Origin: Rhodocollybia butyracea
Lineage: Eukaryota; Basidiomycota; Agaricomycetes; Agaricales; Omphalotaceae
DNA: 64,000 bases
Direction: 5' to 3'
NCBI GenBank assembly: GCA_015501585.1
Contig: JADNRY010000129.1
Coordinates: forward strand, 109,865-173,864
This document shows positions 1 to 14,916 of the stretch, one piece after another. The translations under genes were made by a program, and so were the position numbers. A model generated the notes under the pieces. That model was not told the DNA's origin and searched no databases. It worked only from the letters and a program-made list of their open reading frames with translations. Numbering within the stretch: the first letter of the stretch is position 1; the number at the start of each line of letters is the position of its first letter.

Positions 1-158
1 GGCGATTGGAATGGAAGCATCAAAGATTCCTTCTAAGTCAACACTAAAATATTAAAACATAAACGTATGTGTAGGTACCTAGTACACTGTTGTACTTTAC
101 AATACTTTGTATAGTGTTACAGGTCAAGGCTCCATTAAATTAGTCCAGTGATGACCGT

Positions 159-1995
<1,837 letters not shown>

Positions 1996-2052
1996 GATGT
2001 ACCAAGGTCAAGTTTGAAGAGTGAGATGGGTTTTCCTCCCCCAGATTCCAGG

Positions 2053-2060
2053 TATTTATA
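2053..2060 (-). promoter_or_regulatory. TATA box of the manganese peroxidase gene
   Basis: On the minus strand this reads TATAAATA, about 60 bp upstream of the peroxidase ATG, a normal distance for a highly expressed secreted enzyme gene with a short leader. Confidence 0.6.
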
Positions 2061-3609
2061 CAGCTACCACTGCCACCCAATGAGGGTATTCCGTTCTCGA
2101 ATGAAACAAATGGGAATTGCTACAGCGGTGTAAACCACGATTATGGGCTGTTGCCAGTCATGGGTATCATGCCCAAAAATATTTACAGCAGCCGCAGGAA
2201 CGGATTTCGGGTTAATAGAATGTTCTATTTTTGAACCAACGCTTATTTATGTGTCGTCGCAGTACTGAGTTCTTTTTTTTGTGTGCGGGTTTAGGTTGGC
2301 AAGAAAGATTGGATGTATAGCAATTCCCGAAGACCGCTTGTGCCGCTGTCCTGGTCCATACCTTTGGAATTTCGGTCGATCAGGCGTTGATCTTGAGTAA
2401 TACCCTTCCTTCTATTTGACAGATGTATAGTTCAAAAATAGAAACTCACCGACAGGCACCAACATTGAACGCAGCAGAAAGAGAGATCGGAGTCCAGGTG
2501 AAAGAGTAAAGCACGCTTCGCGACGCGTCAACCGGCGAGTCACATGGTCGTGCGAACGCTAAACTTTGAACTCTGAGCTTGCACAATTCTGTTAACCATA
2601 ACTCAAGGCCTTAGACCTAATCTATTGGCAGTTCCAGCGGATTGAGACGCACAACCAGAGATTTGGGTCTCTCAAATAAACTAAAACATGCGTGACAGCT
2701 ACGATCGCCTGTCTACGTTGTACAATCGTTCTGCGATCTGGCGGGATTGTGTAAAAGGTCACTGTCTGAACTTGAAACCGCAGTTTTAATACAGCTAGTC
2801 AGAATTCAACCAGCTCCTTACATCGAGGTCGTCATTTTGCGTACATAGTATCATAGCATCCTCTGCCCGGAACCGCGGACGCTGTTCATTCCGGTACACT
2901 AGCACACGTATCATTGGTTGGATTAATATCGAGCAGTACGGAAGCGATATGCCCTGCAGTGCCGCTCGACAACCAATGTCAGATATCATGTGGAAGGCTA
3001 CACTGCACGGTCGCTAGATGGAACGAAAGTTGAATTGGATCCCCTCCCTCGGACCTGTATATATTGGCCGCAGAGAGTCCAAAGGAGCTTTCTACTTCAA
3101 CTCCGTTTTGTGTCCTATTTACGAAGATATATTTATAAGTACACGTCGGTCATGGCTCTCGGGCGACGTAGATGGTTTTATGCAAATTCCGCCACAAGCC
3201 TGTTGGACCCGCCGAATGGTATCTCAAGTTTACCCTGAACATTTTCTCAACAACACCCGACTCCGCTACTGCGAATATTCTAGATAGTCGCAGCGACTAT
3301 CCCTCACCACTTCACCACTCATGGTGCGATACTAGATCGGACCATCAAATGTTAGCGGTACGAATGGAGTCGGTAAGGCCTGTAGTCGGATTATCGAGGA
3401 TGACAGTTGGCCAAAACTAAAAGGCCATTGACAACCGAAAGACACCAGATTGTAATTGATATACTTATATATACGGAGGAAACATGAACTTATGTTTTGC
3501 ACTCTGGGTCGTAATTGCGATTCAGTACTGAGTTGAACTTAAGTTGGGAAAAACGTTGTAAGCACATTGAAAATATAGAAGAAGAATCAAAGGCCTGTCT
3601 AACACATCC
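2061..3609. other. Intergenic, no gene recognised
   Basis: AT-balanced spacer between the peroxidase promoter and the 3' end of the first esterase. Only short overlapping open frames without recognisable domains or paired splice signals occur here. No repeat or RNA gene was seen. Confidence 0.5.
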
Positions 3610-6045
3610 TTATTGACCCGTCAGCGCACCAACACTCTCCCAGAAACTATGAGCCAGTTTGAGCAAAACGAAATCTACCCTTGAAAAAAAAAGAAAAAAT
3701 CCGACGTACTTGCATCGTGAAAGTTGGCCGTTAGGAATGGGAGTGACTTGGACATCGGGTTCGTTGCCAACAGTTTGATTAAAAAGTATTTCAGTATTGG
3801 CTTCCGAGTATAGCTCCCAGGAGGGTGTAATGGTTGGAACTATTTTGTCATTGGGGTTCTGCGAAACCACGAATGCCAAGAAACCTCCTTGGAATGCCTG
3901 AAGGAATTGTGTATTGTTGAAGGAGGGAGTTCCTTGGCTGTAGTATACTTTAAGGATCTATCTGTGCACCAAGCCATATGGCTATCCTACCTCGTAAAAT
4001 AGTATGTAAGATCTTCCCCGTGAATTGCGGGAGGGATTGCTAGTAAAGGTTAGTATCGTAAACAATCGTTTACCCTTGTACATACCGAATTGCCCCTGTT
4101 GGCTTATGTGAGATGCGTCACTTGGTAAACATTTGGATAGGTACCTTCCAAGAGCTTTTGGGAAACGCACTCAAGAGATAAAATGTGGGACAAATGAAAA
4201 TTGCTGTCGATTCCCTCAATCAGCAAAGTATCATTCATGAAGACAATTTGAATATTCATACAGTCACCCATGATTAGATTATTCTGTACAAGTGGCGTGC
4301 CCAAGTCCGCGTAAAGCTGAGCAGTCTGCTCGGCTTGCTGCGGTCCGAATTTGGGGAAGAGCGTGCTGGCGTAAATCGATGCATTCATCGGGTCAGCTTG
4401 ATTGACGAAAATATTGCCTTCGTTCGTGTTGGTGATAGAAAGAAGCGCTTTCTGTGTAGATTACATAGTCAGAATATGAACACAGTGGCAAAACAGGCTA
4501 CACTGGCTTACTCCGTTGACTTTTCCTTGCTTCAACGACTCGATAGGACGCTGTCTGATAAAAGATCCATCGATTACTGGTACAAACAAAAAAGTTCCGA
4601 AGAAGCCCCCAAGGTTGATGTTAGAGTTGACGGTGCCAAGGGTATTGGCATCCACGGATCGGAGGCAGGCCAAGGAGTCAGCTGTAGAAGTGCAACTGGA
4701 GCCAGTAACAAGGATGAGAACAGATTTGATATCCTGGCAGGAAGAACAAACTTTGTTTGAGCAACAACTTCAGAGTATAGTGACTATGTATCAAGATTCT
4801 TGTTAGGATTAAGAATACAGTGACCAAGTAGAAGTATACCTCGGGAATAGTGTCATTGTACAAATACTGGGACGGAAGGAAAGTTGAGCTCGTCATGGCT
4901 CCTCGAAATAGCTGTGGGGAAGTCTGGCCATCCTGAGCCACAATGTGTTGTAGTACAGATCCAGCACCTATAAGTCTATAGTTAGGTAACGTGCAATCGT
5001 GAAAAGACGTTTCCGAACCTGCGCTCTCACCCCAAATCGTTACCTTCGTTGGATCCCCACCAAACTTGGAGATCTAGTTTATGCATCAAGTATTATAGTT
5101 GGGTTTGATGGAAGAAGAAAAGGAAACTGACGTGAGACCGCACCCAGCGCAGTGCAAAATCTTGGTCAACTATGTTCGACCAACTATTAGTAACATCGTG
5201 GGAAGAGGTAAGAGATCAAGCTGACGTAATCCAGCATTGAGGTCTCCGTCCTCTTTGACTTCTGATCCCGGAAGGAAGCCTATCAAGTGAAGACTGGGTT
5301 TGAGGAGAGAACAAAAGAGGTCTTGATCACAAACCAAAAAGTCCTAGTCTGTATTGTATAATAACCAGCACTATTTCATTATGGGCCTCAGTCATTATGT
5401 CAGAACCAGTAAATTGAGCAGCGTCGCCAGCAATATAACTGAGGAAAGAAGTTCAGCTTTAGTAGACTGGCAGACGAAACATTTGGTGTAATACCCTCCA
5501 CCGTGAATCCAGACCAGAACTGGCAAAGGTTTGTCTGGAACCGTATCTCCAGGGAAGTAAGTGCTTGAAGGCGCGTCAACGGATACATCATCGCTAGAGT
5601 CAAATGACGAGTAGAATTTACTTCAAGAACAAACAATCCTCAGTTTCTGTTGCTGATTGTCTTTTGTTGATTGCCTCAAGAGGGTTGGTGGGAGCTGACC
5701 CGGTAGGCGCTTGGAAACACGGTATAGGTTCCGTGTCAGCTTGCTGGACAACACTATCATCGTTGGCGGGGGCCTGGGGCGCTCTGAAACGTAGTTCACC
5801 TAGAGATGTATCCATTAGCAACTTGTCATAATTCATACGGAATACTGACCAGTAGGTGGGGCGGCGTACCGCATACCGAGATAATTGGTGACATTATTAA
5901 GCGAGTCAAATACACCTTGATACTTTGCATATCCTAGGTCGATAATGGGCACAGCGTTGCTACCCCGAGAATAGATGAGAGGAGAAGGAGACGCTAGTGC
6001 GAAAGGCAGCAGTACAGCGAGTGCGGTAAATCCAAGTATCGTCAT
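3610..6045 (-). CDS. Secreted type-B carboxylesterase/lipase, copy 1 of 3
   Basis: Alpha/beta-hydrolase of the carboxylesterase type-B family, predicted to hydrolyse ester bonds outside the cell. The protein starts with a signal peptide (MTILGFTALAVLLPFALAS). It then shows the type-B signature EDCLFLN, the oxyanion-hole loop WIHGGG, the nucleophile elbow TIWGESAG (Ser), the catalytic Glu in ITNTNEGNIFV and the catalytic His in IPPAIHGEDLTYYF, and ends FWESVGALTGQ. There are many short introns; the first exons are 6045-5850, 5799-5622 and 5563-5495. I chose the ATG at 6045 because it is conserved in all three copies; an in-frame ATG at 6075 also exists. All triad residues are present, so this copy looks functional. 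Its putative TATA is changed to TACAAAA. Substrate cannot be told from sequence. Confidence 0.85.
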
Positions 6046-6736
6046 TTTGGTGGCAGGAATCAGTTGTAGTGCCATACCCAGGTTTTTGTACCCGGGTGCT
6101 CGTTCAAAACATACCGGTTTGAGGAAGGTACTCGGTCAGCTGGGCCAGGTCAGCGTCCAAACTTCAGATTATCCGGCTCGAGAGAGAAGGAAGTGGATTC
6201 ATTGAAGCTCACGCGCTCACCAACGAGAAGCAGGAGAAGGCTTGAAGAAAGGAGGTGTGAAAATCGAATCCGAACAAAAGTCAGCCAAATGTTTTGTCCG
6301 TCACGCGACAACTTGCATGTACAGGCATGTACACTTGATGTACCGCATACGGAAATCAGGGTACATCCTTCAGATGTTGCATAGCTTGATCTCTATGCAA
6401 CTTTGTCTTTTCGATGGTAATCATGCACGAGTGCTAACAACAAACTCCCCTTTCCGGCCCGACTCATACTAGACTGGGTTCTTGCGCGGTACGTATAGCT
6501 TCGGAAACGGTGCAACCTTGCACCGAGGAACTTGGATCTACTTGATAGCCTGCTCCGCTACAGCAGAAATCGCTCTCCCTTTGTCGTCACGGTGTGCCTC
6601 CAGACTGAGACTGTGGTTTTGAATTCAGACGAATAAAATTTACACCCTTCCTACTTTATCATCAGCCTTGTTTGTGCTGGGTAGTAGACCATGTTAATAC
6701 TACGAGCTTAACATGACTTCTATTTTTGTCACTTCC
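6046..6736. promoter_or_regulatory. Upstream region of esterase copy 1
   Basis: The block about 6116-6290 (GAGGAAGGTACT, ATCCGGCTCGAGAG, GCTCACGCGCTCACCA, AGGAGGTGTGAAAATCGAA) recurs upstream of copy 2 (about 9228-9365) and, shortened, copy 3 (about 13130-13285). This is consistent with promoter duplication along with the genes. The rest (about 6470-6736) is the copy-2 3' flank. It carries TGTTAATACTACNAGCTTAACAT, shared with the copy-3 3' flank near 10560. Confidence 0.45.
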
Positions 6737-9155
6737 TTATTGCCCCGTTAGCGCACCAACACTCTCCCAGAAACTATGGACCGATCTGAGTAAAATGAAA
6801 GAGTGAAAGAAAGACAAACGCGACGTACTTGCATCGTGAAAGCTGGTCGTTAGGAATGGGAGTGGCTTGAATATCGGGTTCGTCACCAACAGTTCGGTTA
6901 AAAAGCATCTCAGTGTTGGCTACCGAGTAAAGCTCCCAAGAAGGTGTAATGGTTGGAGCTACCTTGTCATTGGGGTTCTGCGAAACCACGAATGCCATGA
7001 AACCTCCTTGGAACGCCTGGAGGAATTGGGTGTTGTTGAAGGAGGGGGTTCCTTGGCTGTACTAGACTTTGAGAAATGTTCTGTGTACTAAGCCATATAG
7101 CTATCCTACCTCGTAAAGTAGTATTCAACATCCTCTCCGTGAGTCGCGGGAGGGATTGCTAGGAAAAGTTCGTATGAGTTACGGTAAATATTTTTTGGAT
7201 TGTCGTACCGAATTGCCCCTGTTAGCTCAGGTGAGGTTTGCGTTAGCGGATAATAGTTGCGTACGTACCTTCCACGAGGTTTGCGGAAACGCACTCAACA
7301 GATAAAATGTAGGACAAATGAAAATCGCTGTTCATCGCCCAGTCAGCAATGTGTCATTCAAGAAAAGACCACGAAAAGCTCCTACAGTCACCCATGATCA
7401 GGTCATTTTGTACGAGTGGTGTACCCAAGTCCGCATAGAGCTGCGCAGCCTGGTTGGCCTCCTGTGATCCGAGATTTGGGAAGAGCATGCTGGCATAAAC
7501 CGATGCGTTCATTGGGTCAGCCTGATTTACGAACACAGTGCCTTCGTTCGTGTTGGTGATAGAAAGGAGTGCTTTCTACGTAGATAGCATGGTCAGAATG
7601 GAAGCACGACAAAACAAATTACGCTGGCTTACTCCGTTAACTTTTCCTTGTTTCAACGATTCCGTAGGACGTTGCCTGATAAATGATCCATCTACTACTG
7701 GTACAAACAGAAACGTTCCGAAGAATCCTTCCAGGCCGATGTTGGCATTAATCGTCCCAAGGGTGTTGGCATCTACGGATCGGAGGCAGGCTAAGGCGTC
7801 GGCTGCAGAAGTGCAACTTCAGCCAAGGATCAAGATGAGGATCGATTCTGTGTCATGGTAGGGAGATGAACAAACTTTGTCTGCGTGACGACTTCAGAGA
7901 ATAGTAACTGAGCATCATTGTCAGTACCATGGATGCGGTGGCTATGTAGGGGCATACCTCAGGAACAGTGTCATTGTACAGGTACTGGGATGGTAGGAAA
8001 GTTGAACTTGTCATGGCTCCTCGAAATAGCTGTGGGGAGGTCTGGCCATCCCGAGCCACAATGTGTTGTAGTACAGATCCAGCACCTAAAGGTTTCAATT
8101 CGGTAAGGTGTAAGTGTTAAGAGTAAAAATGGATCCAAACCTGCGCTCTCCCCCAAATAGTTACTTTCGTCGGATCCCCGCCAAACTTGGAGATCTAGAT
8201 AGTATCATACTACGTCTAGTCATCGAGTTCGATAGAAGAAGAGAAAACTGACATGAGACTGCACCCAACGTAGTGCGAAATCTTGGTCAACTACGTCCAA
8301 CTCAGATCAGTAACGATGTGGAAAGAGTAACAAGTCGAACTCACGTAATCCAGCATTGAGCTCTCCGTTTTCTTTGACCTCTGATCCTGGAAGGAAGCCT
8401 GCCAAGTGAAGACTAGGTTTGAGGGGAGAGTAGAGGAGGTCTTGAGCACAAACCAAATACTCCTAATCTGTATTGTATGATAACTAGCACTATTTCGTTA
8501 TGGGCTTCGGTCATTAGGTCAGAACCAGTAAATTGAGCGGCATCGCCTCCAACATAGCTGAGGAAAGAAGCTCAGTTTCAGTGGATTGGCAGACAAGAAT
8601 TAGTTCAATACCCTCCGCCATGAATCCAGACCAGAACTGGCAAAGGTTTAGTCGGAACTGTACTTCCTGGGAAGTAAGTGCTTGAGAACGCGTCAACGGA
8701 CACATCATGAGTAAACGATGAGTAAAATGTACTTCAAGAACAAGCAGTCCTCAGTTTCCGTTGCCGATTGTCTTTTGGTGATCGCCTCGAGAGGGTTGGT
8801 GGGAGCTATCCCATCCCCGGCTTGGAAACACGGTATAGGTTCTGCGTTAGCTTGCTGGACAACACTATCGTCGTTGGCGGGGCTTGAGGCGCTCTGAAAC
8901 GCAGATCACCTAAAGGTGTATCTATTAGAAGCCGATCGTAGTTCATAGAAGGCACTAACCAGTAGGTGGGGCGGCATATCGTATACCAAGATAGTTGGTG
9001 ACATTGTTAAGTGAGTCAAAGACACCTTGATACTTTGCATATCCTAGGTCGATAATGGGCACGGCGTTGCTACCCCGAGAATAGATGTGAGGAGAAGGGG
9101 ATGCTAGTGCGAAAGGCAGCAGTACAGCGAGTGCGGTAAATCCAAATATCGTCAT
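6737..9155 (-). pseudogene. Secreted type-B carboxylesterase, copy 2 of 3, frameshifted
   Basis: The same gene structure and sequence as the flanking copies: signal peptide MTIFGFTALAVLLPFALAS, VLVWIHGGG, the GESAG elbow, NTNEG and PATHGEDVEYYF all recognisable, C-terminus ALTGQ. In exon 2 the run read on the plus strand at 8879-8882 has four G where copy 1 has five. This shifts the frame within the segment equivalent to RAPQAPAND and leads to early stops, so the open frame seen for this exon in copies 1 and 3 is absent here. Everything else, including splice sites and the triad, appears maintained. The damage is therefore recent or is a homopolymer sequencing error. If the base is restored by resequencing, this would be an ordinary third esterase. 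Confidence 0.75.
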
Positions 9156-9190
9156 TTCTGTCGTAGGAGTCAGCTGCAAAGCATGAAGGT

Positions 9191-9197
9191 TTTTATA
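9191..9197 (-). promoter_or_regulatory. TATA box of esterase copy 2
   Basis: Minus-strand TATAAAA about 36 bp upstream of the conserved ATG. Copy 3 has the same box in the corresponding place, while copy 1 has TACAAAA. Confidence 0.5.
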
Positions 9198-9599
9198 CCC
9201 GGCCCCCCTCGTTTAGAACGAACTGGTATGAGGAAGGTACTTAGTCACAAACTTCAGTTTATCCGCTTGACCGCTCGAGAGAAGAGTGAATGTATTCATT
9301 GTAGCTCACGCGCTCACCAGCGAGAACCAGGAAAAGGCTTTAAGAAAAGAAGGTGTGAAAATCGAATCTTCAGTCGAATGGTATGTGCATCACGCGACAG
9401 CATGGACGCCGCATGCGGAAATCGGTGTACACCCTTCAGACGTCTATAGCGTGATCCTTTTGCAGTTTTGTTACTTCGAGTTCGATGGAAACATCGAGAA
9501 GAAAGAGACCGAATTGGAAATTTGGAATAACTTTAAGAAACAGGATCCTTATTACTTAAATAAGACTTGTAACGTGATAAGCATGTGATCGTTGAGAGC

Positions 9600-10599
9600 G
9601 CTCAGCGCACGCCTACTCAATTTCCACTTTTTCGACGTACTACCAAATCATCTTGAAGACCCAATCCGGACTGGTGTCATCTCAGTCGACTGCAGAATCT
9701 AGCGCCTCCTCAACAATGTCTCTGCCAGACGAACGCGTCAGCAACAGGAGGTCAAAAAAAAACCTTGCTTACATGTCTCCTTATCCATTAGCCAAAAGCA
9801 AGGAACTGATGTGATTTGTGAAGGTCGGCTAGTATGGGTGGTCGAGGTTGTAGAGGGGAGTAATAACTCGGAAGGCTTGCCAGAACATGCTATGCCGACG
9901 AAGAGCCAGTTCATCTTATCCGCGAGCTATAATCAGGTCTTCATTTCCTTCCGTTTGCCAGCTTCCTCTGTACTAGCGTTGTATATCTCCTAGCTCACCA
10001 TTTCTTACACTCCCATACACATTGTCCACACTGGACGGTCCACGGACCTTTTCTACTTCCACTTTAGTGCCAGTGGAATCAGAAGTACCGTCGTCCAAAG
10101 GCTTACTTTGCGACACAAAATTCTCCCAGAAACACTCCACCAGGAAAGAGGCGTCCGAGGATGACGAAAGCCGAAGCTGGCAGGTTGTGCCTTTCGTGTA
10201 ATCCGCGTAGTTGATGCAACTGGTACCTCTGAAACCGTCGCGACCACGGTCAGGCCTTTCGCTGTGCTTACACTGTCTTTCTCTTTCTGGAAGTCCTAGG
10301 AGTTCCGAAAACGAACATTCGTGAAAAGCGCGCAGCGTGTCTTATTCGTTTCGGGATGTACGTTCCGAGTGAAGAAGAGGCAGTTCAGCGCGTACGGGGA
10401 TGTGGAAAGTATAGGAGCTGTAGATGACGAGGTTGCGGAGGTAGGCCATTGACAGCTGGTTTCCGCAGAGCAAGTCTTTACATAATATTTAACTTTCAAA
10501 CAAGATCTATTTCCTTATCAGCTCATCGTCAGCTTTGTTTGTGCTGGCTAGTAGATCGTGTTAATACTACTAGCTTAACATGCCATCCATACCACCTTC
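9600..10599. other. Spacer with a possible gene remnant
   Basis: Mostly featureless. Between about 10020 and 10480 the composition becomes more GC-rich and codon-like. On the minus strand, one frame at about 10250-9995 reads with regularly spaced Cys (RGTSCINYADYTKGTTCQ) and another at about 10430-10307 reads NCLFFTRNVHPETNK. No splice signals convincingly join them, and an alternative plus-strand frame is open too. I cannot assign a family; it may be a broken gene end. Confidence 0.25.
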
Positions 10600-13047
10600 T
10601 TATTGCCCTGTCAATGCACCAACACTCTCCCAGAAACTGTGGACCAGTTTGAGCATTGGAATAAACCTCAACAGAAAATTTGACTTACTTGCATCGTGAA
10701 AGTTGGCTCTGATCAACAGAAGTGACATGGACGTCGGTGTTGTTGTCGAAAGTTTTGTTAAAGAGCATCACAGTGTTGGCTTCTGAGTAGAGCTCCCAAG
10801 GCGGTGTAACGGTTGGAGCTATCTTGTCATTGGGGTTTTGCGAAACCACGAATGCCAAGAAACCTCCTTGGAATGCCTCAAGGAATTGGGTGTTGTTAAA
10901 GGGAGGCCCACCTGGTTGGCTGTAATATAGTTTAGGCATTTTTTTATGCACCAAGCCAATATGGCTATCCTACCTCGTGAAATAGTATATAATGTCTTGT
11001 CCGTGGTGTGCAGGAGGTATTGCTAGTAAAGGTCAGTATCTTAAATATATATCCGTTCCTGTACATACCGAATTGCCCCTGTTAGCTTAAGTGAGATATG
11101 CGTCTACTTGATAAACATTTGGAAACGTACCTTCCAAGCATTTTTCGGAAACGCACTTAAAAGATAAAATGTAGGACAAATGAAAATCGCTATCCCCCTC
11201 AGTTAGTGAAGGATTGTTCAAAAAGGTGGCTCGAAAATTCGTACAGTCGCCCATGATTAGGTTGTTTTGTTCGATTGGCGTGCCCAAGTTCGCATAGAGC
11301 TCGGCGGTCTGCTCGGCTTGCCGTGGTCCGAATTTCGGAAAGAGCATGCTGGCATAGACTGATGCGCTCATTGGGTTATACTGATTGACGAAAATGTGGC
11401 CTTCATTCGTGTTGGTGATAGCAAGGATTGCTTTCTGTGTAGATTACATGGTCAGAATATTGATAAGACGGCAGAACCAAGTACACTGGCTTACTCCGTT
11501 GACTTTCCCCTGCTTCAACGATTCTATGGGACGTTGTTTGATGAATGTCCCATCTACTACTGGTCCAAAGACAAAAGTGCCGAAGAAACCCCCGGCGGTG
11601 ATGTTAGCATTAATCGCCCCAAGGGTATTGGCATCCACAGATCGGAGGCAGGCCAACGAGTTGGCTACGGAATTGCAACTAGAGCCAATGATTAGGATGA
11701 GAAGAACAGATTTGATATCAGGTTGACGGGAAGATAAACAAACTTTGTTTGAGCAACAATCTCAGAGTATAGTAACTAAGGATCAAGAAGTCCTTGTTAG
11801 TACTAAGGATGTAGTGAATAAGTAGAAGGAGTATACCTCGGGAACAGTGTCATTGTACAGATACTGGGATGGTAGGGAAGTTGAGCTCGTTATGGCTCCT
11901 CGAAATAGCTGTGGGGAAGTTTGGCCATCCTGAGCCACAATGTGTTGTATTGCAGATCCAGCACCTATGAATTTTCAATTCGAACTTGAAGTGTTAGATG
12001 CAAAAAAAAGCGTCCAAACCTGCACTCTCTCCCCAGATTGTCACCTTCGTTGGATCACCGCCAAACTTGGAGATCTACATTATGGTTCACGGGTAGTAAG
12101 GATCGACTTTGATAGATAAGAAAGGATTTTTACATGAGACTGTATCCAGCGCAATGCGAAATGTTGGTCAACTACATCCGATCAGATATCAGCCACGTCG
12201 CGGAAGAGGTAGTAGATCAAACTGACGTATTCCAGCATTGAGATCGCCATTTTCTTTGACTTCTGATCCTGGAAGGAAACCTAGTATCAAGACAAAACTT
12301 AGTTTGAGAGGGAGAGTAAAAAGAGGTCCTCAAGACGAACCAAAAAGTCCTAGTCTGTATTGTATAATAACCAGCACTATTTCGTTGTGGGCCTCGGTCA
12401 TGAGGTCGGAACCGTTAAACATAAGGGCGTCGCCTTCAGTGTAACTGCAGAAAGAAGTTTAACTTTAGCAAATCAGACAGAATTTAGTAGTTTTACCCTC
12501 CGCCGTGAATCCAGACCAGAACTGGCAAAGGTTCAGTCGGAACTGTATCTCCAGGGAAGTAAGTACTTGAGAACGTGTCAATGGATACATCATGCGCAAC
12601 AGATGAGTAAAAATCACTTCAAGAACAAGCAGTCCTCAGTTTCCATTTCCATTACCGACTGTCTTTTGTTGATTGCCTCAAGAGGGTTGGTGGGAGCTGT
12701 CCCCATAACTGCTTGGAAACACGGTATAGGGTTCGCGTTAGCTTGCTGGACAACACCATCGTCGTTTGCGGGAGCTTGAGGTGCTCTGAAACGCAATTCA
12801 CCTGCGGATGTGTCTATTAGCAGCTGGTCGTGGTTCATAGAAAGCACTAACCAGTAGGTGGGGCCGCATACCGCATACCAAGATAACTGGTGACATTGTT
12901 AAGCGAGTCAAAGACACCCTGATACTTTGCATATCCTAGATCGATGATGGGGACGTCGTTGTTATTCCGGGAATGGATGTGAGGAGAAGGGGATGCTACT
13001 GCGAAAGGCAGCAGGATAGCGAGTACGGCGAATCCCAATATCGTCAT
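10600..13047 (-). CDS. Secreted type-B carboxylesterase/lipase, copy 3 of 3
   Basis: Third tandem paralogue of the extracellular esterase. The signal peptide MTILGFAVLAILLPFAVAS is followed by RAPQAPAND, EDCLFLN (reached through a 50-60 nt intron), PVLVWIHGGG, VTIWGESAG with the nucleophile Ser, catalytic Glu in NTNEGHIFVNQ and catalytic His in PAHHGQDIIYYF, ending ALTGQ. The coding frame is continuous where copy 2 is broken. Loop residues near the catalytic His and Glu differ between copies (IHGEDLTYYF, THGEDVEYYF, HHGQDIIYYF). This may reflect substrate divergence or relaxed constraint. Start chosen by conservation among the three copies. Confidence 0.85.
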
Positions 13048-13094
13048 TTTAGTTGGAGAAATTAGCGTAATGCATGAAGGTTTTCTTTTCAGGC

Positions 13095-13101
13095 TTTTAT
13101 A
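13095..13101 (-). promoter_or_regulatory. TATA box of esterase copy 3
   Basis: Minus-strand TATAAAA about 50 bp upstream of the ATG, in the position equivalent to the copy-2 box. Confidence 0.5.
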
Positions 13102-13299
13102 CACCAGAGTTCGCTTGTAGCGTACCGATATGAGGAGAGTACTGAGTCAACCGGGGCCAACTCGCCGTCGAATAATATAACTTTAGTAGCCAGATTATCC
13201 GGCTCGAGCGGAAGAACTGTATTTATGGCAGCTCACACGAGAACCACAAGAAGCCTCAAGGGAAAGGAGGTGTGAAAATCGAAACAAACTTAGGTCAGT

Positions 13300-14916
13300 C
13301 CAATGTTGTTCTCATTATGCGACAAAGATGTACACCACGTACGGAATTCAAGGTACATCTTCAGACGTCAACATGGCGAGCATGATAAGGCATGATCCTC
13401 TGGCAACTTTGGAAGGAGTTCAACAGTAAATGCGTTTTTGGACACACGCGTGTTAATACCGGATATCTTTTCCCAACCCGACCCATACAGATTAGCATCA
13501 TCAGATAAGTGGCCGTTGAGTTGGTGCGCAATGACTCGAGAGTAGCTCTAAATGAGTCCAACTAACTCTGTGGAAGTGAGGCTGTGTTTTCGGTATTAGA
13601 GTACGGAACGTTCGAAAGACACCCGTCCTGCACCTGAGCATCTTTCTCTGCCGAAATTAAAGTGCCTGTCTCTCTCTTTTGACCCTCCCACAATCCATTT
13701 CCCTTGGAAGATTTGTCTGTATCACGCTTGACATTCTGTCGTAGTTCAAACTTCATGTTCATTCCTTCAAGGTAGCCAAAGCCCACAGTGGGATTTTCAT
13801 TCGGTCTTTGCCTTCCGCAACCCTTGCAGTATGAGTGTAGTCACTAGAGTACAAATGGATTCTGAACGAAATAACTATTTTCAGCTCGGAACTTGCAACG
13901 GAGAATGAGTTCTTACTGACCTCGTCCGTTATGTATGTCAAAAAATTATCCTTTCACATGTACCTCTAGACTTTGGACAGACAGAATTCTTTCATTCCAA
14001 TTTACCCTATCGTGGGTCCTAGTTGGGCCTTAGTTGGGTTGAGTAGATCATCGGAACATCCCAGTGTGGCAGTGTGTACTTGAGTCTACAAAAATAGCTT
14101 CTTGATCCCTAGATGCTGTCACGGTCCGACGCCCAGCCTCTGAGCCTCTGAAGTCGAAGGCAGTGATGGCCTCCTTGGATATTGAAGGTGACAATGTTGA
14201 AAACAAGCACGTCGGTAGTTACAGATGAAGAGCGCTTGGAGTCAAAATTGCTTGGGGTCACTACAGTATTTCCGAAATCCTTCCCAGTATCACATGTACC
14301 CAGTCATGTATCCTCCTGCTGTATAGGGAGCAGCTGTTAAGCTGTAATACATTGTTCGTGTAGGGTCGTTCAAAGGCTTGCGATTTCTACTGCAGCCTAT
14401 GTGTAGTAGGAGAGCCGTGCTTGTCTGACTCGAGAGAGAAACATAGAGACCTAACTTCATGCAGAGAGGTCAGATCTTCTGGCTGAGTCCTGTTGTCACG
14501 GAACAAACCGACACAAGGGTCCAGGGATGATTGTTGCTTCGCTGAGCATATGCTGGCGTTCCAGCACAGCCAAGCTACAGTGACGACGAAGATGTTGAGC
14601 CTCAGATCTTTGTCGCAGGCTGAACGTTGAACGTTGAAGAGCAAGTTGAACAAGAGAGTTTGCAAATTGATTGAAATAATAATTATCAACGTGGGCGTCT
14701 AAATTACGAGATGACGTCTACAGTGGAGCACACAACTCAGTTTCATTTTTCAGGCTGTAACGAGTTGTCTCGTCATCTACGAACTTGGCGAGATTAGGCT
14801 CTGATGGTCCCTGCTCTTCTACATCAACTACAACGGTTACAGCAATACCTGCTTCTAATTCGCTACTCTCTTCATCCCCAACTCCCTCATCCTCTTCGTT
14901 CTCATTGACCACAACG
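13300..14916. other. Intergenic between divergent esterase 3 and histidine kinase
   Basis: This spacer presumably contains both promoters. A minus open frame at 13562-13786 (74 codons) shows no recognisable domain. The open frame of the kinase extends upstream to 14785 without an ATG. Nothing else is supported. Confidence 0.4.

Noticed and set aside
5400..5636. Reading esterase exons 2-3 without an intron
   Set aside because: Gives a frame unrelated to the conserved EDCLFLN...WIHGGG order; a 52-58 nt intron ending CAAG restores the family sequence in all copies.
14785..14916. Upstream extension of the kinase frame starting with TTG
   Set aside because: Non-AUG start; the first in-frame ATG at 14917 gives a normal eukaryotic start.
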